From Planifilum sp021793745 (GTDB taxonomy: Bacteria; Bacillota; Bacilli; Thermoactinomycetales; DSM-44946), in the NCBI GenBank assembly GCA_937983105.1, contig CALKAM010000156.1, forward strand, positions 1 through 40,553: a DNA stretch of 40,553 nt, in the 5' to 3' direction. Below, in pieces: positions 7,971 to 15,336 of the stretch (positions within the stretch are counted from its first letter, which is position 1; every line of letters begins with the position of its first letter). Both the position numbers and the translations under genes were made by a program. The notes under the pieces are model-generated. The model did not search any database and was not told the origin of the DNA. It saw only the letters and a program-made list of their open reading frames with translations.

Positions 7971-8714
7971 TTACACATGGTAGTCCACCTTTCGCGCGTA
8001 CCTTTTCGCTTCCAGATACCAGATCCCGTTCAAGACGGCAGCCAATGCCAATGTCCCGGCTACTCCCATCAGCGGAGCGCTTTTCGATAGCTCAACCGTC
8101 AAAGCTATGAAAATATCGCCTGTGAGCCACTTCAGACAGAGCAGTGCGGCGAGGATGACGAGTAAAAAGACAGTGCTGTAACCATAAATCTCCTTTGTCG
8201 TGTAGACACCCCCTACTTCACCTGCTGCAATCAAACCGGACAAAGCCACCGACACCAGACCCCATACTGTGAGAAACACTCCAAATTCCCCCAGTGTAAA
8301 AAGAGAACGAACCGTCCCGGGGTATACGTAGGCTAACGCAACAGCCATCACTGTGGCTCCGACGGTATACACAAAGGAAAGGACAAACCGGCTCCGCCTC
8401 AGTACGTATTGAGGAATCGGCAGACGTGTCGCATACACGTAAAACGGAGCAGCGTACAAGCCGCTTTTCAAATCGGCGACGCGGAAAGAGGGTAAGCGCA
8501 GCCACTGTGGATAGTAGAAAACGGCGCTGAGCAAGACCACATCAAGTACGACGGCACCATAACCGCCGGATGCTTCGTTGACAAGGATGAAGAGCATCCC
8601 TTCAAATAGTGCGGCCATGACAACGACGGTGAACAACCGCAACAACCACTGCTTGAATGGTGTACAAGTGAACTCAAACTTCACCAGCTGCCACATGAAC
8701 TGTCGATCAGACAC
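7971..8714 (-). CDS. ABC transporter membrane protein, first gene of the GntR operon
   Basis: This 247-residue protein has about six hydrophobic helices and no recognised catalytic motif. The GTG at 8714 follows AAGGAGG at 8 bases; a longer frame begins at 8744 but overlaps the ribosome site. It is the likely membrane partner of the ATPase encoded two genes downstream. I cannot assign a substrate. The gene is less GC-rich than the surrounding chromosome, as is the whole three-gene block, which hints at acquisition from elsewhere. Confidence 0.75.
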   Translation of the reverse strand: MSDRQFMWQLVKFEFTCTPFKQWLLRLFTVVVMAALFEGMLFILVNEASGGYGAVVLDVVLLSAVFYYPQWLRLPSFRVADLKSGLYAAPFYVYATRLPIPQYVLRRSRFVLSFVYTVGATVMAVALAYVYPGTVRSLFTLGEFGVFLTVWGLVSVALSGLIAAGEVGGVYTTKEIYGYSTVFLLVILAALLCLKWLTGDIFIALTVELSKSAPLMGVAGTLALAAVLNGIWYLEAKRYARKVDYHV

Positions 8715-8755
8715 AGCCCATCCCTCCTTGGATTCGGTTATCAAAGTGTTCAGTT

Positions 8756-8781
8756 GTTAATATCAATATATACAATATAAC
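8756..8781 (-). promoter_or_regulatory. Imperfect palindrome, candidate GntR operator
   Basis: GTTAA...TATAAC forms a 26-base imperfect inverted repeat (8 of 13 positions symmetric) in AT-rich DNA 42 bases before the first gene of the GntR/ABC operon. Autoregulation through such a site is normal for YtrA-type regulators. I could not fix the promoter hexamers with confidence. Confidence 0.4.
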
Positions 8782-8841
8782 ATCTTCTCCTTTTTTGCAA
8801 TCCCTTTTATTCACATCGGGGTCCTGCCTACTCCTCATTCA

Positions 8842-8890
8842 TCAAAAATGCTTGTACCCCTTAAGCGGTGATACAAGCTTCTTTTACTCT
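8842..8890. terminator. Hairpin with T-runs on both sides
   Basis: GCTTGTA (8850-8856) pairs with TACAAGC (8872-8878), with partial pairing inside the loop. A T-rich run follows on the + strand and a run of five T follows on the - strand, so it could stop transcription in either direction. The rest of 8782-9002 holds nothing I can support. Confidence 0.5.
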
Positions 8891-9002
8891 GATGGAATTT
8901 TGGACATGTTTCCCTCATCGTTTGAAAAATGGAAGCCTCTCGATCCAGGGTTCGCCCGGGTCCTCTACACTATCGCCTCCGACACCGAAACGTTGCAAAA
9001 AA

Positions 9003-9031
9003 GAACAAACCCTGCGGCCAGACCGCAGGGT
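9003..9031 (-). terminator. Terminator after the glutamate synthase-like gene
   Basis: ACCCTGCGG pairs with CCGCAGGGT (9009-9017 with 9023-9031). On the - strand it is followed by TTGTTCTTTTTT. It begins 6 bases after the stop codon. Confidence 0.8.
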
Positions 9032-9036
9032 GTTTT

Positions 9037-10473
9037 TCAGTGAACCGGCGGCGGGGCGTCGGGCTCCCTCTTCGGCCGCGGCTCCCCCGGAATTCGTCCC
9101 GTGAAGTCCCAGGGATCCTTCTCCTCCGTCCAGGCCAGATGCTGCTCCTCCCGGGGCAGCCCCGCATAATCCACCCCCAGCAGGCGGGCCAGTTCCCGGT
9201 CCACCGAGACCAAATCGCTCCGATCGATCTGATTCAGATCGGTCTTGCCCAAGGCGTAAGCCACCATCCTCATCTCCTCGACGCAGGATTTGAGGAATTT
9301 GGCCAGGTGCTCCGCCCCCTTTTCCACATCGATATCCTCCTTAAATTTCCCGTGGTACAAGACCGTCTGGACCGGCGGTTCAAAGGGAGAGGCGATGTTC
9401 ATCTGGGTTTGGAGCATCGCCACCAGGGCGATCGAACCGATATAGACCGCATCCGCCCCCAGGGCCATCGCTTTGAGGAAATGGCCCGGTGTCGTCAATC
9501 CCCCGGCGGCGATCACCGATACATCCCGCTTCACCCCCCGCCGCTCCAGATGGCGGACGGTCCGGGACAAGGCGTGGAGGGTGGGCAACCCCACATCATC
9601 CTGCAAAATGGTCGGCCCGCCGTGGGTCCCCGCTTCGGCACCGTCCACGACGATATAGTCGATCCCCCCCTCCAGGGCCAAATCGATCTCATGCTCCAGA
9701 TAATGGGTGGCACAGGTTTTCAGGCCCACCGGCACACCGTAACGCTCCCGCAGATCCCGCACCAGCGGAGGAAAATCCTCCACCCGATTCATCCCCGGCA
9801 GACGAGTGTGAATTCTCGCATCCTCGCCCTTGGCCAGGTTGTACCGCTTTCGGTAGGGCTCATCGATTTGCCAGGAGCGGGTGCCCATCGGCGCCGCCGC
9901 TTGAGCCCCTTGACCCAATTGGATCTCGATGGCGTCCAGTTGCCCCAGCTGTTCGGGCGTGTTCATCCAACCGCCCCGGTTGTACTGGCCGATGAAATAA
10001 CGGGCTTCCTTCCGCTCCTCCTCGATCAGCGGCGCCTCCCCGGAGTTGGTGGCTGTCCCGGCTAGGGAGGCCCCCCGGGCCAGGGCGATCTTCGCCTTCA
10101 ATCCGAGAGCTCCGCCATAGGACATCCCCGAGATCAACACCGGAATCTCCAGGGACAAGGGGCGCCGGGCCCGCGGTCCGATCGTCACCCCCGTCGCGAT
10201 CTGCACGCCGTCGGGGGTGGGAAGGCGATACAGATGTACCGGGTTGAACAAAAGCTTCTCCCAGGGGGACAAAACCACCGGACTGCCCAGCGGGCGCTGC
10301 AGGGGTTTCCCCGATTCCGCCCGCATTCCCGCTTCCACGATGGCCCGCGGCGAAAGCTTCTGGGCGATAGTGAGGAAGGAAAACAGATTCTCCGAATAGG
10401 GGTCCTGCAGCACCCGATTTACGATCGCATCCATAACCACGTTGGTCATTCGATGCATGAGCCACGAAATCAT
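9037..10473 (-). CDS. FMN-binding glutamate synthase family protein (YerD-like)
   Basis: This 478-residue protein corresponds to the FMN-binding synthase domain of glutamate synthase without the amidotransferase or NADPH parts. Visible family features are IPVLISGMSYGGALG, then GTATNSGEAPLIEEER, the FMN/Fe-S region VGLKTCATHY, VVDGAEAGTHGG and the phosphate-binding VIAAGGLTTPGHFLKAMALGADAVYIG. Stand-alone members such as B. subtilis YerD and archaeal homologues are oxidoreductases of uncertain substrate. The gene is last in an apparent operon after two coat-F-type proteins, so expression in the sporangium is likely. GGAGGG lies before the ATG. Confidence 0.88.
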   Translation of the reverse strand: MISWLMHRMTNVVMDAIVNRVLQDPYSENLFSFLTIAQKLSPRAIVEAGMRAESGKPLQRPLGSPVVLSPWEKLLFNPVHLYRLPTPDGVQIATGVTIGPRARRPLSLEIPVLISGMSYGGALGLKAKIALARGASLAGTATNSGEAPLIEEERKEARYFIGQYNRGGWMNTPEQLGQLDAIEIQLGQGAQAAAPMGTRSWQIDEPYRKRYNLAKGEDARIHTRLPGMNRVEDFPPLVRDLRERYGVPVGLKTCATHYLEHEIDLALEGGIDYIVVDGAEAGTHGGPTILQDDVGLPTLHALSRTVRHLERRGVKRDVSVIAAGGLTTPGHFLKAMALGADAVYIGSIALVAMLQTQMNIASPFEPPVQTVLYHGKFKEDIDVEKGAEHLAKFLKSCVEEMRMVAYALGKTDLNQIDRSDLVSVDRELARLLGVDYAGLPREEQHLAWTEEKDPWDFTGRIPGEPRPKREPDAPPPVH

Positions 10474-10527
10474 CGGATCCCTCCTTTCCCGTCAAAGCCG
10501 CCCATGCGGGCGACACTCGCGGCGGCA

Positions 10528-10812
10528 TCAGCGCGGGTTTTCCCGCTCTTGTCCCCGGGCCTCCTTTTGCTCCCAGGAGAGGATGGCCGTCTCAATCGCC
10601 TGCTGTCCCGCGACGGGGGTCTGATACCATCCCCGCTGGTGCATGGCATGGAACAGCCGGGCATGCACCGACTCCGTACCTTCGTGGAGCTGGTGCAACC
10701 GCTGCCGCAGGGCTTCGTTGGCGCACTCCATCTCCGCCAGGGTGTACGATTGCGTCAGCTGCTTCTCCATCAGCAACATATCCTGGGCCATTTCCCGTTC
10801 CAACAAGTCCAT
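10528..10812 (-). CDS. Spore coat protein, CotF-like
   Basis: This 94-residue protein matches the Coat_F family. The pattern QSYTLAEMECANEALRQRL, LHQLHEG and FHAMHQRGWYQTP is characteristic of its ferritin-like helices and the conserved C-terminal RGWY. Such proteins are structural parts of the inner spore coat. The ATG at 10812 has AAGGAGGTCATCAG in front; a longer frame starting at 10842 would bury that site. It is the second gene of a three-gene operon with another small helical protein upstream and a glutamate synthase-like enzyme downstream. Confidence 0.85.
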   Translation of the reverse strand: MDLLEREMAQDMLLMEKQLTQSYTLAEMECANEALRQRLHQLHEGTESVHARLFHAMHQRGWYQTPVAGQQAIETAILSWEQKEARGQERENPR

Positions 10813-10882
10813 CTGATGACCTCCTTCACCGGTTTCCTGCATCCGGGCGGATGGATCCGTTCCCGGACGGTCAACTTTGAGG

Positions 10883-11098
10883 TTAGTGGGACATGTCCGC
10901 CCTTCCGCTGTGCCGGCGCATTTCCTCGATCAACGTGTCCATATGCTGCCGGTGCAGGTCGGACGCTTCCCGGAAAATCCGCTTCATCTCGTCGTCTTTA
11001 CACTGTTCGGCATACCGCTCATACTTCCGGGACGTCAGCTCTTCCACCCTCAGCAATTCCTGGACCTGAAGCAACTCCATCTGGGTCAGTTGTTCCAT
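10883..11098 (-). CDS. Small ferritin-like, coat-F-associated protein
   Basis: This 71-residue, highly helical protein has QMELLQVQELLRVEELTSRK followed by QCKDDEMKRIFREASDLHRQH. It resembles the small partner proteins encoded next to CotF-type genes in spore formers. The ATG at 11098 follows GGAGGGAAACGG. A role in the spore coat is inferred from its neighbour 70 bases downstream and from its helical repeat pattern. Confidence 0.75.
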   Translation of the reverse strand: MEQLTQMELLQVQELLRVEELTSRKYERYAEQCKDDEMKRIFREASDLHRQHMDTLIEEMRRHSGRADMSH

Positions 11099-11202
11099 CC
11101 GTTTCCCTCCTTTTTCCAAGACTGATCATAGTATGGATGTTTCGCTGGACACTTATGAAGGAAGCCGGTTTTCCATGGGGAAGGGCAGCGGATTCCATCC
11201 GC

Positions 11203-11234
11203 AAAAAAAAGACCGTCATCGCCGGATGACAGTC
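11203..11234 (-). terminator. Terminator after the small basic protein gene
   Basis: A 10-bp stem with one mismatch (11211-11220 with 11225-11234) and a 4-base loop is followed on the - strand by eight T. It starts 10 bases after the stop codon of the gene at 11245-11541. Confidence 0.85.
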
Positions 11235-11244
11235 CCTTTTTCCA

Positions 11245-11541
11245 TTATCTGCGGCGCTTCCTCCCGACCGAGCCGGGGGATCTCCTTCCCTGGAGAATAT
11301 CCATCCCCATCTTCGGGTTGGATTGGACCGAGTCGGCAAACTGTTTCAATTCCTGTTTGCCCACATCGGCATGGGTCACTCTCATCAGGTAATCCAGAAC
11401 CGCGTTCATTCCGCCCTGCTGATGGGCTTTCTTCGCTCCCTGAAGAATCTGGTTCAACTGTTGTTCCGTGAGTACCGACTGTCCCAGAACCGAGTTAATC
11501 ATCTGGGTCAATTCCTTTACGGAAGGGCCTCTGTTGGTCAT
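11245..11541 (-). CDS. Small uncharacterised protein with a basic C-terminus
   Basis: I do not recognise the family. The 98-residue product has three or four amphipathic helices (VKELTQMINSVLGQ, TEQQLNQILQGAKKAHQQGG, VLDYLMRVT, KQELKQFADSVQ) and ends in a strongly basic tail rich in Arg and Lys. The ATG at 11541 is my choice; the frame is open further upstream, with a GTG in frame near AAAGGAG. It has its own terminator, and lies between coat-protein genes and rsfA, so a sporulation role is possible but unproven. Cytoplasmic; no signal peptide or membrane helix. Confidence 0.6.
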   Translation of the reverse strand: MTNRGPSVKELTQMINSVLGQSVLTEQQLNQILQGAKKAHQQGGMNAVLDYLMRVTHADVGKQELKQFADSVQSNPKMGMDILQGRRSPGSVGRKRRR

Positions 11542-11671
11542 GCCCCAAAATTCCCCCCATCTGTAATTGACTCCTTTCACCTTATGTGGGAACGCAAGAC
11601 ATGACAACTGCGTTGGCCCAAGCCCGCCCGCCCATTTTTTGAGCACCGCTCACCGTTTCCGCCCTGTCAAG

Positions 11672-11693
11672 AAAAAACGCCGGAAAACCGACG
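11672..11693 (-). terminator. Terminator after the rsfA-linked coiled-coil gene
   Basis: CGCCGG (11678-11683) pairs with CCGACG (11688-11693) with one G-U pair. A run of six T follows on the - strand. Confidence 0.65.
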
Positions 11694-11705
11694 GGACGGA
11701 ACCCT

Positions 11706-12062
11706 TTAGGAGGGATCCGCCTCCGAATGAATCCGGCTGTCCGGCGGCTTTTTCCCCATCAACTGGTACAAAAGCTGGTAGATCTCCAGCACAACATCCC
11801 CCAGAAGTTTCACTTCCCGACGGAGGAGGCGGTTCTCCTCCCGGAGGCGGACCGCTGCAGCAGTGAGCAGCCGCTGCCTTTTCTCCAATTGGTCGATCCG
11901 GTCCATCAGCTTTCTGGAATCCGACGAATCCGCCCCCCGATGTGACAGAGACAACGCGGATTCCGATCTTCGTTCATTCCCGGATCGCCTTTGCTTTCGA
12001 CCAAATTGCCAACGCGATCGGGCCAAGGAAAACACCCTTTCGGCGCATGATGCTTCAATCAT
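11706..12062 (-). CDS. Coiled-coil protein linked to rsfA (start uncertain)
   Basis: The clear part is residues after an internal ATG at 11906: MDRIDQLEKRQRLL, then LREENRLLRREVKLLGDVV and EIYQLLYQLMGKK, a leucine-zipper-like coiled coil. The frame can start at an ATG at 12062, which overlaps the rsfA stop (ATGATTGA) and would couple translation; that gives 118 residues, of which the first half is basic and low in structure. If translation begins at 11906 the product is 66 residues. A terminator follows the stop, which supports a real gene. The coiled coil resembles the C-terminal zipper of RsfA, so it may pair with RsfA. I know no named family. Confidence 0.45.
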   Translation of the reverse strand: MIEASCAERVFSLARSRWQFGRKQRRSGNERRSESALSLSHRGADSSDSRKLMDRIDQLEKRQRLLTAAAVRLREENRLLRREVKLLGDVVLEIYQLLYQLMGKKPPDSRIHSEADPS

Positions 12063-12648
12063 TGATGGTTCGGTCCCCGCTCCTCGCATCCGCATCCGTC
12101 TTTTCCTCCGATGATTCCGTGACGGAAGAAAGGGTGTGCACCACGGCATCGTCATCGGAATCCTTGGATGGGCGAACGCCCCGCAGCAATTGGAACAATT
12201 CGGAATACCGTTCGCTCAACAGCTCCTTCAACCGGTCGACGGCACCCAGCTGTTCGGTCAACCGGCGGTTTTCTTCCGCAATTCGCTCATATTCCCTTTC
12301 TTTCTCTTCCAACTGTTTTCCCAGGGCATGGACGTGATTGACCAAGGAATGAAACTCCCTTTCGTGTCGACGTAGGATCTGAATCAGCTGTTTGAGGGAA
12401 TCCACGGTATCCGTCCGTCTGTGATGGAGATGTCTCACCAGCCGTTGTTTTTTCGCCTTCAAGAAATTTTCCTCTTCCTTTCTCCGTACCACAGCATTCC
12501 ATCGAAACCCGCAGGCCCCGGGCGTCCTTCCGAGCTTTCGCGCCACTTCATCAAAGGCTTCCAGCTGCGTGCTCCCCTCTCGGATGTGGCGCAGAACGGT
12601 TTCCGCCAATATCTGATCCTCTTTCTCGGTCCAACAACGCCCTTTCAA
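12055..12648 (-). CDS. rsfA: Prespore-specific regulator, RsfA family
   Basis: This 197-residue protein has an N-terminal Myb/SANT-like DNA-binding domain (WTEKEDQILAETVLRHI, DEVARKLGRTPGACGFRWNAVVR) and a C-terminal coiled coil (EKEREYERIAEENRRL). This is the layout of RsfA and its paralogues, which adjust sigma-F-dependent gene expression in the forespore of Bacillus. The TTG at 12648 is preferred because AAAGGAGG lies 8 bases upstream; longer frames to 12891 start beyond it without a ribosome site. The stop overlaps a possible start of the next gene. Confidence 0.85.
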   Translation of the reverse strand: MKGRCWTEKEDQILAETVLRHIREGSTQLEAFDEVARKLGRTPGACGFRWNAVVRRKEEENFLKAKKQRLVRHLHHRRTDTVDSLKQLIQILRRHEREFHSLVNHVHALGKQLEEKEREYERIAEENRRLTEQLGAVDRLKELLSERYSELFQLLRGVRPSKDSDDDAVVHTLSSVTESSEEKTDADARSGDRTIND

Positions 12649-12735
12649 CGCTTTTTCCTCCTTTATCCCTTTCTCTGATATGGCTCTGTTATAGTGTATT
12701 GTCCTGGTCGGCAAAAGGTGCTTCCCCTTTGATAG

Positions 12736-12758
12736 AAAAAACCCGCTGCAATAGCGGG
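12736..12758 (-). terminator. Intrinsic terminator downstream of nagA
   Basis: On the - strand CCCGCT and AGCGGG pair around a 5-base loop and are followed by TTTTTT (12736-12741). Confidence 0.75.
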
Positions 12759-12801
12759 AATCGAAGGCACAGCCGTGATGGAATTTTACCAGGTTGCATG
12801 A

Positions 12802-12848
12802 AAGGGGTGCACCGCTTCCCTCCCCTGAGGCGAAGCGGTGCACCCCTT
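12802..12848 (-). terminator. Long perfect hairpin after nagA
   Basis: A 17-bp perfect stem (12802-12818 with 12832-12848) with a small extra CCTC/GAGG pairing in the loop lies 53 bases after the nagA stop. Only three T follow on the - strand, so it may protect the 3' end or act together with the terminator at 12736. Confidence 0.5.
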
Positions 12849-12900
12849 CATCGCCGGTTCCGGATGATCCCCGGGTTGGCCCCATATGCAATCGGCCGCA

Positions 12901-14076
12901 TCAATCGCCGGCCGTATCCCGATCATAGACGCGCTTACCGCGAATCCACACCTGCCGTACATGACACGACTCGTCCGTCACCACCAGATCCGCCCGTTTT
13001 CCCGTCTCCAGGCTTCCCAGGTCCCCGTCCAAACCCAAGCGGCGGGCTGGAACGAGGGACGCCATCCGCACCGCTTTCCAGAGAGGGATGCCGGCGAACC
13101 GAACCATATTTCGCACAGCCTGGTCCAACGTGAGCCGGCTGCCGGCGAGGCTGCCGTCGGCCAGTACCACCTTTCCCTCCCGGGCAAACACCGGAAGGCC
13201 GCCCAATTCGTATTCCCCGTCCGGCATCCCGACAGCCCGAATGCCGTCGGAAATGAGAATCAGCTTGTCGTCCCCCTTCAGTTTGGCCAACAATTTCACC
13301 ACCGCCGGATGGACGTGGAAACCGTCGGCGATGAGCTCCGCATAGAGGCGATCCTCCGTCATAACAGCTCCGGCGATGCCGGGGCTGCGATGATGCAGAC
13401 CGGTCATTCCGTTGAAGCAGTGGGTCACCTGAGTAGCCCCCGCGTCCATCGCCGACAATGCCTGTTCATAGGTCGCTCCGGAGTGGCCGATGGATACGAT
13501 CACTCCCTTCGACGCGAGGAGACGAACGGTTTCCATCCCCTTCGGGCGTTCGGGGGCCATCGTCACAACGCGCAGCATACCCCGGGAGTTTTTCAGCGCC
13601 CACATCGCCTCCTCCGGGTCGGGATCGACGATGTACTCCGGATTTTGGGCGCCCCGATGGTTGGGACAAATCCAGGGCCCTTCCAGATGGATTCCCAGCA
13701 CCCGGGCCCCCTCCAGAGAGGGAGTCGCCTCCGCCACGTTGTTAAATACCTGCTCCAACCTCGACTTCGGCATGGTCACCGTCGTCGCCAAAAATCCGGT
13801 CACCCCGTGGCGGGCCAGTGTCCGGGAAATCGTCGACAAGGACTTCGGAGTGGCATCCATCACGTCCGCTCCGCCAGCTCCGTGCACATGAAGGTCGATC
13901 AGTCCGGGCCAAATGTAGCCGGAGACGGCGAGCTCCCTCCAAGGATTCGTGAAGCGGGAAAGCGGCGAGCCCACATAGGCGATCCGATCCCCCCGAATCA
14001 CCACCATTCCCTCTTCCAGAATCCCGTCGGCGAGGACGACGGATCCCCGCAGTACAAAATAATCGTTTTCCCCCAT
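12901..14076 (-). CDS. nagA: N-acetylglucosamine-6-phosphate deacetylase
   Basis: This 391-residue cytoplasmic metallo-amidohydrolase converts GlcNAc-6-phosphate to glucosamine-6-phosphate and acetate in amino-sugar use and wall recycling. Family features are present in order: GLIDLHVHGAGG (metal site), GIHLEGPWI (catalytic Glu/metal), VSIGHSGAT, VTHCFNGMTGLHHR and LISDGIRAVGM with the catalytic Asp. The ATG at 14076 is favoured because AAGGGGG lies 8 bases upstream; an ATG at 14082 is too close to it. No nagB follows, so it is alone here. A sigma-A-like promoter lies at 14123-14152. Confidence 0.93.
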   Translation of the reverse strand: MGENDYFVLRGSVVLADGILEEGMVVIRGDRIAYVGSPLSRFTNPWRELAVSGYIWPGLIDLHVHGAGGADVMDATPKSLSTISRTLARHGVTGFLATTVTMPKSRLEQVFNNVAEATPSLEGARVLGIHLEGPWICPNHRGAQNPEYIVDPDPEEAMWALKNSRGMLRVVTMAPERPKGMETVRLLASKGVIVSIGHSGATYEQALSAMDAGATQVTHCFNGMTGLHHRSPGIAGAVMTEDRLYAELIADGFHVHPAVVKLLAKLKGDDKLILISDGIRAVGMPDGEYELGGLPVFAREGKVVLADGSLAGSRLTLDQAVRNMVRFAGIPLWKAVRMASLVPARRLGLDGDLGSLETGKRADLVVTDESCHVRQVWIRGKRVYDRDTAGD

Positions 14077-14122
14077 CCCCATTTCCCCCTTCCAACCCTA
14101 TGATGAGGGTCTCTTCTCTTTC

Positions 14123-14152
14123 AGATTACTGAAGGGCTCACCATAACGTCAA
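14123..14152 (-). promoter_or_regulatory. Candidate promoter of nagA
   Basis: On the - strand TTGACG (14147-14152) and TAATCT (14123-14128) are 18 bases apart, about 47 bases before the nagA start. Confidence 0.5.
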
Positions 14153-14230
14153 CAAAGGAGTATTTACAAGGGATTTTGATTTTAAAAAATGGGGGGTTGA
14201 AAGAGGTTATTTAATACCGTAAAAGTGGTA

Positions 14231-14264
14231 TAAAAACAAAAGACCAGGATGCTCCGCCCTGGTC
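14231..14264 (-). terminator. Terminator after the TPR protein gene
   Basis: GACCAGG pairs with CCTGGTC (14242-14248 with 14258-14264), followed on the - strand by TTTTGTTTTTA. Between this and the TPR gene (14265-14404), and in 14153-14230, I see no gene. Confidence 0.65.
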
Positions 14265-14404
14265 CAAGTGAAAGAGGGTCAAGATTAAGGAGTTAAGAAG
14301 CGTGGTAGTAAGCGAGGAGATCAACCCGCCTACAAAGACATCATAACATAAGGAACGAAATTTGTCGACGTTTGCCGGATCTTTTTTTCAAAAAAACTGC
14401 GATT

Positions 14405-15151
14405 TTATTTTTCCTCCACCGGATCGCTCTTTCTGAGCCACGGAATTTTCGCCAAGGAGAGGATCCCTTTTCTTTGCAATTTTAATACCAGTTTCAGCTG
14501 GTTGCGCGCCTCCTTATTCCGGGGATCAGCCGTCAAGGCGAGACGAAATTGCTCCGCCGCCTCGCTGTATCTTCCCATCTGAAAAAACACCTTGCCGCAG
14601 CTCTGATGCAAATAGGTGTCCCCCTCGCGGCGGGAAGCGATGCGCAGATGAAGGACAGCTTGTCTCACCCGTCCGGTTCGCGCATAGATTTCCGCCAACA
14701 GCGCATGGCCGAGACCGTCCTGAGGATTGAGCGCCAATCCCCGCAGCAAAAAGCCTTCCCCGCGGTGGGCTTGTCCCTTTGTTTCCAACAAAAAGCGGGC
14801 GTATTCCCGGTATGCGCAGCTGTAATCGGGACACCGTTCCATCACCTTGAGAAAGGCTTGTTCCGCCTCCTCTTCCCGATCCATCTTTTCCAGGATTTTC
14901 GCCAGGAGCAGCTCGCCCTCCGGGAAGTCCGGGCGATCTTGGAGCGCCTTTTCCACAGCCCGCTTGGCCTCCTCATATTGGCCCTTTCGGTATTCCAGGT
15001 GGGCCCATTCCAGATAGTGGCCTGGGTGCGGTTCCGAAGAAATATCCCGCAAAATCCGCTCTTTCTCCCGCTGATAATCCTGATCCGCTAATGGCTTGTC
15101 CGACGGATAAAATTTTAAATCCTGGCGGAGTGTCACCCCGGATCCGGACAT
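14405..15151 (-). CDS. Tetratricopeptide-repeat protein
   Basis: This 248-residue protein consists of tandem TPR helical pairs: YLEWAHLEYRKGQYEEAKRA, LLLAKILEKMDREEEAEQAF, DGLGHALLAEIYARTGRVRQ and YLHQSCGKVFFQMGRYSEAA, ending with LALTADPRNKEARNQLK. TPR domains mediate protein-protein contacts; no catalytic domain, signal peptide or membrane helix is present, so the partner is unknown. The ATG at 15151 follows AGAGGGGGAATCGAA. It is transcribed alone from a good promoter at 15204-15232. Confidence 0.8.
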   Translation of the reverse strand: MSGSGVTLRQDLKFYPSDKPLADQDYQREKERILRDISSEPHPGHYLEWAHLEYRKGQYEEAKRAVEKALQDRPDFPEGELLLAKILEKMDREEEAEQAFLKVMERCPDYSCAYREYARFLLETKGQAHRGEGFLLRGLALNPQDGLGHALLAEIYARTGRVRQAVLHLRIASRREGDTYLHQSCGKVFFQMGRYSEAAEQFRLALTADPRNKEARNQLKLVLKLQRKGILSLAKIPWLRKSDPVEEK

Positions 15152-15203
15152 TTCGATTCCCCCTCTTTCCTCATGAAACCGTACAACGACCACTATTGAT
15201 TAG

Positions 15204-15232
15204 ATTGTAACGTATCCGACATTTTTTGTCAC
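15204..15232 (-). promoter_or_regulatory. Candidate sigma-A promoter of the TPR gene
   Basis: On the - strand GTGACA (15227-15232), a 17-base spacer and TACAAT (15204-15209). A small inverted repeat (GACA...TGTC, five bases between arms) overlaps the -35 box and could be an operator. Confidence 0.6.
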
Positions 15233-15336
15233 GGATTTTCGACAAATCGAGCGCAAAATTTGTCGCCGGGCGATCGATGGATTTGAAGGTTAGCACCAGG
15301 GAGGGGCTACCGCAGGACTGCTCGGGGAGCGGTGGG

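Noticed and set aside
8795..9043. Possible 82-residue gene on the + strand
   Set aside because: It reads through two hairpin terminators and has no ribosome site.
12886..14103. Open frame on the + strand opposite nagA
   Set aside because: nagA has all its metal and catalytic motifs on the - strand; the other reading is low-complexity His/Arg/Pro-rich.
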